DNA of 64,000 nt from Paracyclopina nana (lineage: Eukaryota; Arthropoda; Copepoda; Cyclopoida; Cyclopettidae). Position numbers and translations under genes: made by a program. The notes beneath the pieces are model-generated. The model was given only the letters and a program-made list of their open reading frames with translations, searched no databases and was not told the origin of the DNA. Location: NCBI GenBank assembly GCA_019096065.1, contig JAGUCH010000008.1:6723501-6787500 (forward strand), given 5' to 3'. Positions 32,600 to 43,799 of the stretch are shown here, in pieces; within the stretch, counting starts at the first letter, position 1, and each line of letters starts with the position of its first letter.

Positions 32600-32622
32600 G
32601 CAGTGGATTTTTTTTTTTTTTT
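32600..32622. repeat. Poly(T) tract
   Basis: A run of about 14 T near 32608-32622 at the border between the AT-rich array and the GC-rich repeats. It could be a retroposed poly(A) tail on the minus strand or a simple repeat. Confidence 0.5.
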
Positions 32623-32689
32623 GAATTTTGTTTATTGCGTGTCTGTATGAGGAGAAAAATAACATACGATCCCCTCTGAGAGAAAAAAA

Positions 32690-33330
32690 ACCGCACTCCT
32701 AACCTTGTGTTGTAAGTTCACAAACCGGCCCGAGATGCGAGAAAAAGCCGTTACAAATGAGTGCGAGAGCGGCCAAAATGTACGAGCGCACCTGAGTGCG
32801 AGAAAAACCGCACTCCCAACCCTGCGTGAAAAGTTTACCCAGCGGCCCAAGAAGCGAGAAACAGCCGATACGATTGAGTGCAAGTTTGGCCAAAATTTAC
32901 GAGCGCTTCTAGGTGCGAGAAAATGCGCGCTCGTGTAAGTGCGAGAAAAATCGCGCTCCTGTAAGTGCAAGGGTAACGAAAAGGAACGAGCGCCTCTCCC
33001 CTCGAGAAAAAGCGCGCTCCTAATTATGCGATGGCCACAGGTTGCGAGGGTTGAAAAGCGCGCAGTGCAGAGCGAGTCTGGAAGAGCAAGTGCGAGAAAA
33101 AGCGCGCTCATTCAAATGTGATGGCGGCAAAAGTGGGCGAGTGCCACAGGTTGTGAGAAAACCAACGCTGGTAGAGCGAGTGCGAGAAAAAGCGCACCGT
33201 TTTCAGTGCGAGGGCGGCTAAAATGTCCGAGCGCTACTGAGTGCGAGAAATAACGCTCTCGTCCAAATGGGTCGGACACGGTCACTTCGGAAATAATTGG
33301 AAGCTAAGCGAGTGCGAGAAAAACCGGCCA
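32690..33330. repeat. GC-rich repeat with GTGCGAGAAAAA...GCGCTC units
   Basis: At least eight irregular units of 40-110 bp each contain GTGCGAGAAAAA followed by CGC and CTC. Open frames on both strands follow from the repeat and show no protein-like sequence. Related words occur at 51.2-52.9 kb and 63.7-64 kb. Confidence 0.8.
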
Positions 33331-33479
33331 GATCACCTACGAGCACAATATAACAACCAGATCGTCACAGACACACAATTAGCACACAGTTCGTTTTTGA
33401 GCAAAAAAATGACATCGGCTCGTCAGATAAATCACGCGCACGATTAAGTTTTTGCGAAGCGGATTAATGGCCCGTTCAC

Positions 33480-35160
33480 TCGTAAACTATGGAGCCGTGT
33501 TAATGCGAGCGCTCTAAACATGAAAAGCGGCCGTGACGACGTGAGCTTTCTGTGGCGCGTAAAATAGCGTGCTCCTGCGTGCACGCTGAAATTAAATTCA
33601 CGTGTTACCTTACGAGCGCGCGAACCCCAAAATTCACGAGCTACCTTAGCACGTAAAAGCGAGCTCCTCAGGCTTGCCAAACCCCAAAATTCACGTGCTA
33701 CCCGTTTTTCCAAAATTGGCGTGATCTTGCGAGGGCGTCGATAAATTAATTCCCGAGCGCCTTAAGCGCGCCAAAAACAAAATAACAAACTAACCCTGTC
33801 ACGCTAAGTCTCGTTATCCAATGCTGGAGGTCTGTGGCGCCTAATTTTCATGCACCTAGGAGCACGGCAAAAAATAATTTTTTACGAGCCGCCTAAGGCA
33901 CGCAGAAAAACGCGCACGAAACTGAAATTCATGAGCTCAATGTGGCGCGTGAAATATCGTGCACCAAGAAGCGCGCCAAAAACTAAAATTCACGAGCTAA
34001 CTGTAGTGCGCAAAATAGCGTGATTTGACGAGAGCGCTGAAAACAAAAATTCACGAGCTACCTGCGGTGCGCAAAATAGCGTGCTTTTGCGAGCGCGCTG
34101 AAAACAAAAATTCATGAGCTACCTGTGGTGAGCAAAATAGCGTTCTTTGACGAGCGCGCCGAAAACTGAAATTCACGAGCTTTGCGTGGCGCGTGAAATA
34201 GCGTGCACCAAGGAGCGCGCCGAAAACTAAAATTCACGAGCTCTATGTGGCGCGCAAAATAGCGTACACCAAGGAGCGCGCCAAAAACTTATATTCACGA
34301 GCTACCTGTGGTGCGCAAAATAGCGTGCTTTTAAGAGCGTGCCAAAAAACCAAAATTCACGAGCTTCCTGTGGTGCGCAAAATATCGTGCTTTTGCGAGG
34401 GCGCTGAAAACAAAATTCACGAGCTACCCGAGGTGCGCCAAATAGCGTGCTCTAATGAGCGTGCCAAAAAACAAAAATTCACGAGCTTCCTGTGGTGCGC
34501 AAATTAGCGTGCTTTTGCGAGGGCGCTGAAAACATGAAATAACGAGCCCTCTGTACCGAGTAAAATGGTGCGCTTTATTTGCGCGCCGAAAACTCTCAAG
34601 TTCACGAGATACATGGTGCGCAAAATAGCGTGTACTAACGTGCGCGCAAAAAACGTGGAGAAACGAGCTCGGCGAGCAAAATGAAAATTTGCGGGCTACC
34701 CGTGACACGGAAAATAGCGCGCTCCGAAACGCGCGCCGATCCCGAAATTTCTCGGGGTGCCGGAGGTGCGTGAAATCCCGTGCTCTTACTGGTGCGCCGA
34801 CCACGGAGATTCTCGAGCTTCCTCTTGCGCGTAAAATGGCGAGCTGCAAAAGCGCGCCGATACCAAAACTACGCGAGCTAGATGTGGCACGTAAAATGGC
34901 GTGCTCTAAAACGTGCGACGATCAAGAAAATTCACGGGGTACCCGAGGTGCGTGAAATCTCGTGCTATTACGGGTGCGCCGACGACAAAGATTCTCGAGC
35001 TACCTCTCGCGCGTAAAATGGCGTGCTACCGCTAGCTCGCTTAATTTCAAACATACGAGGGCACGTTTGACCGAGATTGCGCGCTAAGTCTCCGCGACTT
35101 GCAGCTCGATGTTCATCGGACAACGGCGAGTCCGTGAAATTTCTTTTATCCACGCTCTCA
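33480..35160. repeat. About 61-bp tandem repeat, CACGAGCTACC family
   Basis: From 33590 to about 35000 a unit of about 61 bp recurs with AAATTCACGAGCTACC, then GTGGTGCGCAAAATAGCG, then TGC and GAGCGCGC. Copies near 33988-34480 are most regular. Later copies drift to GGGGTACCCGAGGTGCGTG. Same GAGCGC-type family as 32.7 kb. Confidence 0.88.
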
Positions 35161-36460
35161 TGAAAATCTACGAGGCGCGCTTAACCGGAATTGAGGGCTA
35201 AAACCGGTCAATTTCGAGCACGTTATTTTACGAAAGGCGGCTTTTGCGATGCAATCCAAATCGACGAGGTGCTTCAAACCTACATTGAGAGAGGCATTCA
35301 CTGTCGAGAAACTTTCATGTTTCCTTAAGGCGAAAAAATCTTGCAAGTCTTCCTGAAATTAAGCTTTTTCCGCTGGATTTATCAGGTGGAAAAAATACGA
35401 AAATTCTGGAGAAATGAGCAAATTGGCAATTTCTTAAATAAGTTTTTATGGCTTTAAACTTGTTTTAAACAAGAATTAGAAGCTTAAGAAAATTAATTCG
35501 AATTAATTTTGGCTCTCAGCACCGCCGAAGCCGCCATCACATAGCGTACTGCTACTGCGTGTCGTTGTTGTCATAAATGTCAACAAGAATTGATTTATGG
35601 CGGACTTCAAAGACGCCGACATTCCTCACTGACCACAGCGATAACAGCACTAACATCGTTATCTTCTAACTACGCGATTGTGAAACATTTTTTCGATTTG
35701 GGGTATTTGCATTTTTAAATTAGAAAAAAAAAATTGCGATTGCTCAATTGAAAAAAAACCAGTGTAATCAGAAAAACCTTATGTCACCGTGACACAAAAT
35801 TAATTAAAAGTTCGGTTTTAAGAAAAATCCAGATGTATTTGTTAAGCGGACCATCACTCCGGATAATCAATTCCAAATAAAATGGCCGGTTGTCAACTTG
35901 CGAGAAACGAAATTCTAAAAAGCAACCCAATTTTCAACATAAAATCTGCCAAACCGCACAATTGATAAACATGAAAGCAGAAAGCTCAGATTACAGAGGA
36001 GTTGAATTACTAGTAACACTTTTTTACATTCACGTTGGCTGAACTTGAATGCACTTTGGGAATTCCGGAAACGCCAAACTGCAAGTTTTCGCTTTTATTT
36101 TAGCGTGAATAGCCAAAACATGCAGTAAGATCCACAAATCTTTCATCACGAGACGAACGCAAGTTGGAAAATAGCAAGCATTGGATAACAAAAAGATCGA
36201 CAATCCTTTTGGAAGACAAACTCCGGATTAACCGGATTAAAAGCACCTGAAAGGGCTCAAAATCCGACAGAAAATTGAAGAATTAGATAAAATATCCGGA
36301 AAAATGCCCCATAGAACTTCTCTCTGAAAAAAGAGCCATATCAGAAGAAATGACAAATCATGTCTCGCTGAATTGAGCTAGAATACAACTCCGCATCACG
36401 AAGATTCAATGAAAGCAAGGACAACAAAATTTCAGCTGAACTCATTCATGAAAGAAGGCC
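35161..36460. other. Low-copy stretch, no confident gene
   Basis: GC content drops from left to right. Short frames only. TCCGGAT words at about 35863 and 36222. Confidence 0.3.
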
Positions 36461-36494
36461 AAAAACCCTATACGGACTCGTCATCAGGACATGA
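36461..36494. repeat. Solo arm of the 150-bp palindromic element
   Basis: The sequence from AAAAACCCTATACGGACTCG through TCATCAGGACA matches the right arm of the palindromic element at 55384-55418 with one change. Confidence 0.75.
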
Positions 36495-36634
36495 CAGAAT
36501 TGGTTCATTTTCCAGGAATATTTCGTGAGCACCCAAATAATATTTAAATAATATTTTAAGCATTGAACAAAAATCCAAGTTCAAGCCTAAAAAAAGAATA
36601 GTCATAAGTATTTCACAAGATGAGGTAACCAAAA

Positions 36635-36791
36635 CAGCATTCTCATATCGCAGTTTGGTCTAACCAAAACTGATTTTAGTTAAACCACACTGATTCTGGT
36701 TAAACTAAACACTACAAGAATGCTGACAAAAGTCAGTTGGGTCTAGCCAGTATCACTTTTGGTTAAACTAAAATGCAATATGAGAACGCCC
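36635..36791. mobile_element. Palindromic MITE, TIR GGGCGTTCTCATATTG type
   Basis: The left end GCATTCTCATATCGCAG and the right end, whose complement is GGGCGTTCTCATATTGCA, are inverted. Similarity continues inward as TTTGGTCTAACCAAAA versus TTAGTTTAACCAAAA. About 157 bp. The terminal word also occurs near 2860, 60121, 60331 and 60390. Confidence 0.75.
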
Positions 36792-37352
36792 TATTACTTG
36801 ATTTTTATCCACATAGCAAGATATCGTTATTTAACTGTAATTCACGTCCTAGAATTTTGAAAAAAAATTGATTCCGGATCTACTAGACTCGACGCACATA
36901 ACATAAAAAGGGCTCTTTTTCTCGCTAAAGTTGAATGCCAGGTATTTTAAAAAACCTCATTCAAGCGCACTCCTTTCGTTCAAGTTCTCCCATGAATAGC
37001 TAGAGTGTCACTCAATAAAAAGCTAGTTTGGCGCGCAGCTCGACTTTTCTGTGCATCAAGGGAAGAATGAAACAAGATCTTTGGCACGCGTGGCCTCAAA
37101 ATCAAGCTAATTTAATCATAGGATGGAGAGCTGGAAAAACGCTTTCTTTATCCAGCGCTACATGCTTAACTATCATAGCCTAAATTGTATGAGTTGGTAC
37201 GCGAAAAAATCAAAAACTTTAAAATTAAAGCTTACTGCCAGTTCAACCATGATGCTTTTTTAATCGTCTATTGCTCCACAAAGTCAAGAAGCTTTGTGTT
37301 TTGGCTTTCTTATCAGTTACGACTTCATAGGACTTGAAATTCAGCATGATAA

Positions 37353-37436
37353 ATGTACACAACAATTGTAATGTCTCTTAACCTATCAAATAGCGAAGAA
37401 TCCGGATTAGAATTATTAAACAAATTCGATTGGAAG
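37353..37436 (+). CDS. Candidate first coding exon (28 codons)
   Basis: ATG at 37353 directly after in-frame TGA TAA. 28 codons run to AAG|GTAAGA. The reading NLSNSEESGLELLNKFDWK is acidic and protein-like, and the TCCGGAT word lies in it as Ser-Gly codons. Product unknown. The chance alternative is real for so short a frame. Confidence 0.3.
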
Positions 37437-37653
37437 GTAAGAGGAAAGAAAAACGAAATTGAGTCAACGACGTTAAAAAATGAGAGAAGAGTAAATGGTG
37501 CAAATAACAACAAGCACAACTAGTAAAAGAAGAGGAGGTTGGAATTGTAGATTTTCTCTCTGAAAATGATTAAGTAATAACTGGAAGCGCTATTTAACAA
37601 CGCTCAATTAGCTTATCTTCACAACAAAAGGTGATATACGAGTGGCAACAAAA

Positions 37654-37713
37654 GAGCCGCCCTTCAATCACTGTTACTCAAATAACAGTCGAGTAGGGGC
37701 GGCCATTCCTAGC
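37654..37713. repeat. Dispersed element, copy 1 (GAGCCGCCCTTCAAT)
   Basis: GAGCCGCCCTTCAAT at the left and GGGGCGGCCATT at the right are partly inverted. The following CAATAAAACTC is also shared with 40567-40640. Probably a small MITE family. Confidence 0.6.
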
Positions 37714-37865
37714 AATAAAACTCGCATCTAAATGAAATACCCAGAAAAGTGATTGTTTCTTTAAGTTGCTTGCCATGATTACACACATGCAACAAAAGAA
37801 ACAAGGAGAAATTGCAAAAATCTTGCCAAAAGCTGCCTTATTGGGCTTGTGAGACACTGATCTCA

Positions 37866-38330
37866 GAAAAGTGAATCGAGATACACGAAATGACAAATAC
37901 CTCTTTTATTAGCTAGTTAATTGACCTTGATGGCTGAAATTGGCATTCCGGAAACTCAAAGCCAATTTGCATTAGCGTCAGCGTGATAAAACGAGGAATC
38001 GCCGATCTGCCAAAATATTCACCTAGACCCAAAAGACTTCCTGGATGAAACAAATTCAAGTTGAAAAATCATATCGAAAATCGTATGAGTGGCCGGAAAG
38101 GCGAATCGCTCAGATAGGTACATGAAATGACAGATAACCCTTTTATTAGCCAATTGATTGACCTTGATGGCTATTTGGCATTCCGGAAACTCAAACCGTG
38201 ACAAAACGAGGAATCGCCGATCAGCCAAACAAAAGATTCAGCTTGACCCATTAAACTTCCTGAATGAGACGAATTGAACTTGTAAGAGCATAATGACAAT
38301 CGTATGAGTGGGCGCTTCAGATGAACCAAA
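37866..38330. repeat. Tandem duplication, about 234-bp unit
   Basis: TTGACCTTGATGGCT, GGCATTCCGGAAACTCAAA, ACGAGGAATCGCCGATC and ATCGTATGAGTGG each occur twice, about 230 bases apart, in the same order. The second copy is a few bases shorter. A partial third start lies near 38300. Confidence 0.85.
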
Positions 38331-39250
38331 CGGACAATATAGCACAAATACACCTGAACCAATAGGCGTGGAATAAATGAATTACAATTCCGAGGAAAGT
38401 ACCACTTTGAATTCCTAACATAAGGAACATTCTTACTTGAAAAAATGTTGAACTCACTCTATTAGCTTGGTGACCACTCCATAGATCGAATTTAAGAAAA
38501 AAAAGAGAGAGAAAAAAAAATGTCGGAGCTGAAGTTTTTCGAAAACGTCTATAACTAAATCGGAATGACGCTTAAGACGCTAAAGGCAGCACACCCAATT
38601 GGACTGCTAGTACCAAACTTAACGAGATTAACATAAAAACAGATAAAATGTGAATAATCAAAATGATCGTCGGGTACTTAATTGAGGGCTCTTTAAGAGG
38701 GCATTTTGCCAAAAAGCTATCTACATCAAAAGTCAATTATTTGGACTCATGAGCGCCATACAGAATATTTGACACATGGTGGAATTTTCATTACTTTTTT
38801 GTATAGCTCGAATTTAAGTCTGTTAAGTGTTTTGCAAGCACGTTTACGACATCGAAAACCACTAAAAATCTGATGATATATCTGGATATTGGAGCGATAA
38901 GCTAAGGATATTGTCCTCATTGAGTATCAATAAATAATTGATTCCGGATCTAAACTTGGAAGTAAAAAAGCCCGGTTTGTTAAGATACGTGGTATAGCAA
39001 AAAATGATCTTACTTTAACGATTCGCAGGCTACTTGGCCAAGGAAAAAAATTCAAAAAATTGTCATCCAAGTAAGAGTATGCAAGTGGCCGTGAAAAGGT
39101 CACAAGAACGGAATATTAAGATTAAAATCACTATAGGATTTTAAAGTCAATGCTTTTTCGGAGACTAGGCACTACAGTTGAAAGAAAAGGGAAGAAACCC
39201 GAATGGTTCATGGATACATAGAAAAAAGTCGAAACACACAAAATCCCTTC
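38331..39250. other. AT-rich low-copy stretch, nothing recognised
   Basis: No ORF of note. A run of short purine tracts lies near 38495-38520. TTGATTCCGGATCTA at about 38938 also occurs at about 36868. Confidence 0.35.
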
Positions 39251-39254
39251 TAAA

Positions 39255-39445
39255 CGCGCACAGGGAAAAACCGCGAAATCGTCGGGCTCAATTTTCATAG
39301 GACTGTAAGCCGAAAATTGACTTTCAGAGCTCCCAAGTTATCAGCCAATTTTGATGAAAAATTATAAAATGAGATCCGATTACGAGCTTAGCCATTATAT
39401 GTAAATGTCATTTGATGCCAAACACAAGTTATGGTATCCGGAAAG
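39255..39445 (+). repeat. Dispersed family D, copy at 39.3 kb
   Basis: Contains CGCGAAATCGTCGG, then TCAATTTTCATAGG, then AAAATTGACTTTCAGAGC, then GCCAATTTTGATGAA, then TGTCATTTGATG, in the order shared with 55.7 and 56.75 kb. Confidence 0.75.
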
Positions 39446-39848
39446 CAGGCAAATTTGGCCGTTGTACTGTTTTCCCTTACGGAAACTTTTTTCGACGAAT
39501 TTTGATTTCGTAGCTAAATTTCAACCTTTCTCAATCAATTTGCACAAGAAATTATCCAGATTAAAAATTGGAGGAAAACGAAAAATTGGCAATTTGGTTT
39601 TCGCGGTATTTCCCATGAGCGTGAAAGCGGCTTTTTTCAGCCACCGTTGAATAATAGATAACCTGCATGATTTGGGATCGCATAACGCAGACAATCGAGG
39701 AGATGCCTGATCAAGGACCTTCAAGTTTAACTCACTAGAAACTATAAATTTTGCATTCGTGCGTCAAGCAGCAAAATAAACAGCCAGCCTCAACATACGC
39801 CGAAGATTTGCCTTAAACCTACAATTCAGTGTTCGCAGCGATTGTACT

Positions 39849-40220
39849 GTTCAAGTTCGAATCCGCAAAATATCGAAAGGTAAAAGTTCGAAAAGTGAAA
39901 TTTCGATCCGCAAAACTTCGATAGGTAAAACTTCGAAGAGCAAAAAAATCTTGGAACTGATTTGTAAAATATAAATATAAAAGTAATTTACTTAAAGCTA
40001 TCAAGAGTGAGTAAAAATGATCAGTACTAAAATAGGAGGCTTAAGTAAAACATAATTTTGCGGAAGGAAAAAATTTCCTTTATAGACACAGCATTAGTAG
40101 AAGTTGCAACAATGATCGAATTTTTGCGGATTGGAACTTTGCCTTTCGAACTTTAAACCTATCGAACTTATGCGGATTCGAACTTTAACCTGTCGAACTT
40201 TTGCGGATTCGAAGCTGAAC
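39849..40220. mobile_element. TIR element with TTCGAATCCGCAAAA subrepeats
   Basis: The left end GTTCAAGTTCGAATCCGC and the right end GCGGATTCGAAGCTGAAC are inverted. Inside each end the words TTCGAAAGGTAAA and ATCCGCAAAA recur three or four times in arm orientation. 372 bp, no coding capacity. Confidence 0.8.
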
Positions 40221-40566
40221 AGATATACCTTCGCAGCAAAAACTGGGACGTTTCAGATTGATGCAAAGGCTAATTAATGCTAATAAGCTTTAATAGGCAT
40301 TTACTTGGAGCCAAAGCGTGGCAAAAAATAAGCAGCCGATTAGCATCAGGTAAGCGTGCTTGGAAGACAAAATCGTGCAAAGTAACATCACTTAGCTAGA
40401 GTAGAATCCGGATATGTAACACATCAACTGAAAACTGCTGCTAATAAAGGAAGGATTTCCTAGCTAAAAATGGGGAAGCAACAACTGAAATTTGAAGATT
40501 GCAGCAATTCCATAATATCTAATTAGCTCCTCATTCAGCAAGAGAAACACGAGACGGGAACAAAGG

Positions 40567-40640
40567 AGCCGCCCTTCAATTACTTCTACTCGAATGATAT
40601 AATATTTGATTGTGGGCGGTCATTCGTGCCAATAAAACTC
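40567..40640. repeat. Dispersed element, copy 2 (GAGCCGCCCTTCAAT)
   Basis: Matches 37654-37730, including the terminal GGGCGGTCATTC and CAATAAAACTCACATCT. Confidence 0.6.
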
Positions 40641-40840
40641 ACATCTTATTTGAAGTTGTCAAACTCCGATGGGCATAAAATCGGCACCAATTCTGTGCAT
40701 CAGATTGAAAGAAAACAAATTTGGCAAGGCAATTAAAAACTCGATCAAAGACGATTACGAAAGAACAATGAAAATATTTGACAAGGTTGCACAGTACGAA
40801 GACTTTTATCGCAGAATAACGATAGTTTGACAGGACCTAC

Positions 40841-40945
40841 CTTGATATCCTGCAGATGATTCCACTTTTGCTGAGTAACGTACGAGGTTTCTTGGCCGCA
40901 ATCACGTTCAAGACGAACGTCCAATCGATTTTGCTCAGGACTCAC
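40841..40945 (-). CDS. Candidate internal exon A (35 codons), duplicated
   Basis: On the minus strand AATTTGCAG|GTGAGT is the acceptor side and ATCAAG|GTAGGT the donor. The 105 bases between are exactly 35 codons, open and balanced, including NRLDVRLERDCGQETSYV. A near copy lies at 41374-41474. Conservation of the copy's splice borders and most of its coding sequence supports a real exon. Family not recognised. Confidence 0.5.
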
Positions 40946-41086
40946 CTGCAAATTTGTGCATTAGATTGTAAGAAAGCTAATTTGGCAAGGCAAATAGAAA
41001 CTCAATCAAAGAAGATTACGAAAGAACAATGAAAATATTCTGACAAGCTTGCACAGTAAGAAGGCTTTAAACGCAGAATATTGAGT

Positions 41087-41343
41087 AGGACACTTTCTTC
41101 GCTAAATCGAGGCCAAGGCTGAAACGGAGGCTGCGACAGAGGCCGCACCCAAAAAGCCTGGCTATAAAACCTTTCTTGACAGTACACTCGCTCCCACTCA
41201 CTCAAAACACCCATTTCTGGACCATCTGGAAGCAAATAAATACTCCGACTAGCAACACTCGTTTTACCCTCATTTGGCGGTAGAAACCTCGCAAAGAGAC
41301 CCTATAACACAAGTGGCCTCGACGGAGCGTAGAAAGTGTCCCT
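41087..41343. mobile_element. MITE, TIR GGACACTTTCT-CGCT type, in the duplicated exon's intron
   Basis: Left AGGACACTTTCTTCGCT and right AGCGTAGAAAGTGTCC are inverted, followed inside by CGAGGCC and GGCCTCG. It sits in unit 2 of the duplication and is missing from unit 1, so it came after the duplication. Relatives lie at 44243 and 44450. Confidence 0.75.
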
Positions 41344-41373
41344 ACACAATAGCGATAGTTTGAAATGAATTAC

Positions 41374-41474
41374 CTTTTTATCCTTCGGATAATTCCACTT
41401 TTGCTGACTAACGAGGTTTCTTGGCCGCAATCACGCTCAAGACGAACATCCAATCGATTTTGCTCCGGACTCAC
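41374..41474 (-). pseudogene. Candidate exon B, copy of exon A with a 4-base deletion
   Basis: 101 bases between the same acceptor type and AAAAG|GTAATT. The first 21 codons match exon A with silent or mild changes, then four bases (TACG) are missing, so the rest is read in another frame. The frame stays open, but the exon no longer ends in phase 0. Either a decayed copy or an alternative exon with a different end. Confidence 0.45.
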
Positions 41475-41479
41475 CTGCA

Positions 41480-42600
41480 AACGTAAGACGCGATTTTCAA
41501 ATTTTCCGTTCATTTGAACTCAGCTAAATCATGGGACTAATTTAAAAATATGACAAACTTCGGCAATTTTGACACTTACGCAAATCCACGTTGACATCCA
41601 TGAATTTTTTTGCCTCGCATTAACTTGATTGTTTACAATTCGATTGTTTTGATTTTTGACGAACTCGACCGCTCAATCTAAGGCTTTCATGAATTAAATT
41701 AAAAGTAAAAGTGGGTAAAAAAACCGGCAACTTAATATATAATAGCGCTCATTTCGCATAAAAAAAAATTAAGCCATCTTGGTTTTCTGATAAAATTCTT
41801 AACGCCACCGCAAACTAAATTTATTTGGCTGCCGCCAAATTAATTGGCTTAAAAGTTGATCCTTCGATGGAATCTTGAACATTCATCCAGTGCTGCCAGA
41901 TACACAGTGGGGTCATCTCTATGCGAAAAGTGGCGATTGGCGGCAAAGTGAAATATTATAGTACTTAATGCCGTAGGCCTTTCAAACATAGATTTAAGGC
42001 CTAGTTTTCAATTTTTTTTGGCTTGAATTGATGATTTTTCATAGAAAAGTGCATTGAAACGGTTTTGTCAGCTATTTCTGAGTTTGTTATTGTTTTGAAA
42101 ATTCAAAAAGGGCTGCTGAAGTCGGCAAAATGGGCTCAGTGAAAACTGTGATATCTCAAAATGGCGCCAAAATGCGCAAAAACAACTTTGTCATAATTAT
42201 TTCAGGTAATGAACTGATTGTTTCATGCAAAAATTGTTGAGAACTTTTGAGGGCTAACGAGCAAATTAATATTTGAAAATGATCAAAAATAGCTCAACTT
42301 CAGGATCCCCTTTTCGCGGAAAATTTGAGCGAATCGCAAATTTTCGTTAATAGTTATCATAATTTGTAATGTAACCAAGTAAACCAACTATTAATTTATA
42401 ATTTTAATGCCACAATCATGATTGAATTGTTTTCGGCCGATGCGGCGGTTTTACGGCGTGATAAAAATTGCAGCGGCGACGTCGAGGCTTTCTATGAGGA
42501 TGTCCTATAAAAGCTAAAAATCGGCTATTTTTGACGAAATTGCGGCGGTTTTTTAGATTTACGGTATTTAATAAAGAAACTGAGAGGCGTTTTTTTTTTC
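41480..42600. other. AT-rich low-copy stretch
   Basis: No convincing gene. The text near 41895-42300 (GTGCTGCCAGATACACAG, ATTTTTCATAGAAAAG) has a counterpart near 46160-46280 (CCTGGCAGCACTG), so a diverged repeat may be present. Confidence 0.3.
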
Positions 42601-42887
42601 ATCATTTCGGCTACTTATGACTAAATTGGGGGACTTTTCAGCAAAAAATCTGGCAGCACTGCATTTAGCTGTTGACGTAATCGGGCTTAGATTCGAATAT
42701 TTTCCGCCAACGACTTTTAAACTTGAATTTGAATCGGCGAAGCGCGACTCACATCGACAATGCATCGTAAAGGATACTTGTCATAAACGTAAGCTTTTAT
42801 TTACCATTGTAGTCCGGTTCTTAACGATCCATCAAATAGCCGTGGATTTCATTCCAGGATCCACAACCTGGTTAACCAATCGGGACA

Positions 42888-43304
42888 TTGAAAAACCACT
42901 ATCTTGTCAAAGGCGACCAAAGTGGTTTTAGGCTGGATCAACATCGCTCGTCTCCTTGGAAAAAACCTGATATTGGCGTTCGGTATGATGGCATCTTCAA
43001 GGTTGCGATTTTGGTCTCAAAAAGGAAAGTCGTGCGATACCTTTTCCGATGGGATGATCCAACCCAGGTTGCCAAGGAAGATCTGTCGCCAGAATCCACA
43101 TTGCATTGGTTGACCATGGCGATTCAAAGCTCATCAAAGTCGGCTCCAAGGAAACAAGCTGACGTTGGGGTTCGATATGATGGCATTTACAAAGTTGTTA
43201 AGTATTGGCCTCAAAGAGGAAAATCGGGACACATAGTCTGGAGATACCTTTTCCAACGGGATGATCTAACCCAGGTTTCCAAAGAAGTTTTTCACCCAGG
43301 ATGA
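42888..43304 (+). pseudogene. Two tandem SRA (YDG) domain fragments, UHRF1-like
   Basis: A single open frame holds two copies of the core of the SET- and RING-associated domain. Copy 1 (from 42969) reads [11 protein letters not shown], then [14 protein letters not shown]. Copy 2 (from 43161) is closer to the family: [20 protein letters not shown], then [10 protein letters not shown], matching [13 protein letters not shown]-(E/Q)-(K/R)-GKSG-VWRYL-RRDD of UHRF1. In UHRF1 this domain binds hemimethylated CpG and recruits DNMT1. Only about 45 of roughly 170 SRA residues are present per copy, and no UBL, TTD, PHD or RING sequence is seen nearby, so this is a fragment array, not a working gene. Confidence 0.8.
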
Positions 43305-43670
43305 TCTTGACGGTACGAGGTTCATCAAAGTCGGCTTCGAGGAAAAAAGCTGACGTTGGGGTTCGATATGATGGCATTTATAAAGCTGCTAAGGACTGGC
43401 CTCAAAGAGGAAAGTCGGGGCCACATAGTTTGGCGATACCTTTTCCGAGGGGATGATCCAACCCAGGTGTCCAAAGAAGTTTTTCAACCAGGATGATCTT
43501 GACAGTACGAGGTTCATCAAAGTCGGCTCCGAGGAAAAAAGCTGACATTGGGGTTCGATATGATGGCATTTACAAAGTTGTTAAGGACTGGCGTCAAAGA
43601 GGAAAGTCGGGCCACATAGTTTGGCGATACCTTTTCCGATGGGATGATCCAGCTCAAGCTCAATGACTTT
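42950..43670 (+). repeat. 191-bp tandem array carrying the SRA fragments
   Basis: The GACGTTGGGGTTCGATATGA sites start at 42969, 43161, 43352 and 43543, spaced 192, 191 and 191. Copies 3 and 4 are most alike. The first is the most diverged. Confidence 0.88.
43340..43500 (+). pseudogene. Third SRA fragment copy, frameshifted
   Basis: From 43352 the same reading [20 protein letters not shown] appears, then an extra G (GTCGGGGCC where the fourth copy has GTCGGGCC) shifts the frame before VWRYLF. Confidence 0.8.
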
Positions 43671-43797
43671 ATGATAAAAAGGCCCAAGTGGCAGCAAAAA
43701 GAGGAAAGCTGAACTCACCAATTAAGATGAGCCAGGCACAAAAAAAGTCAAAGATGAGGATGAGCCCGATGAAATTGACTTGGTTGAGGCAGAATAG
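43530..43797 (+). pseudogene. Fourth SRA fragment and charged tail
   Basis: From 43543: [20 protein letters not shown], then [13 protein letters not shown], then a stop. Further on, a frame from about 43687 reads SKKRKAEL, one TAA, then a Lys/Asp/Glu-rich run ending EIDLVEAE at TAG 43795. The basic then acidic tail resembles the linker that follows SRA in UHRF proteins, but this is inference. Confidence 0.65.
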
Positions 43798-43799
43798 CT

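Noticed and set aside
32632-33111. A 159-residue minus-strand ORF in GC-rich DNA
   Set aside because: It covers the GTGCGAGAAAAA repeats. The residues follow the repeat and have no domain-like pattern.
39405-39650. An 81-residue plus-strand ORF
   Set aside because: It overlaps family D, a non-coding dispersed repeat. The same DNA is not open in other copies.
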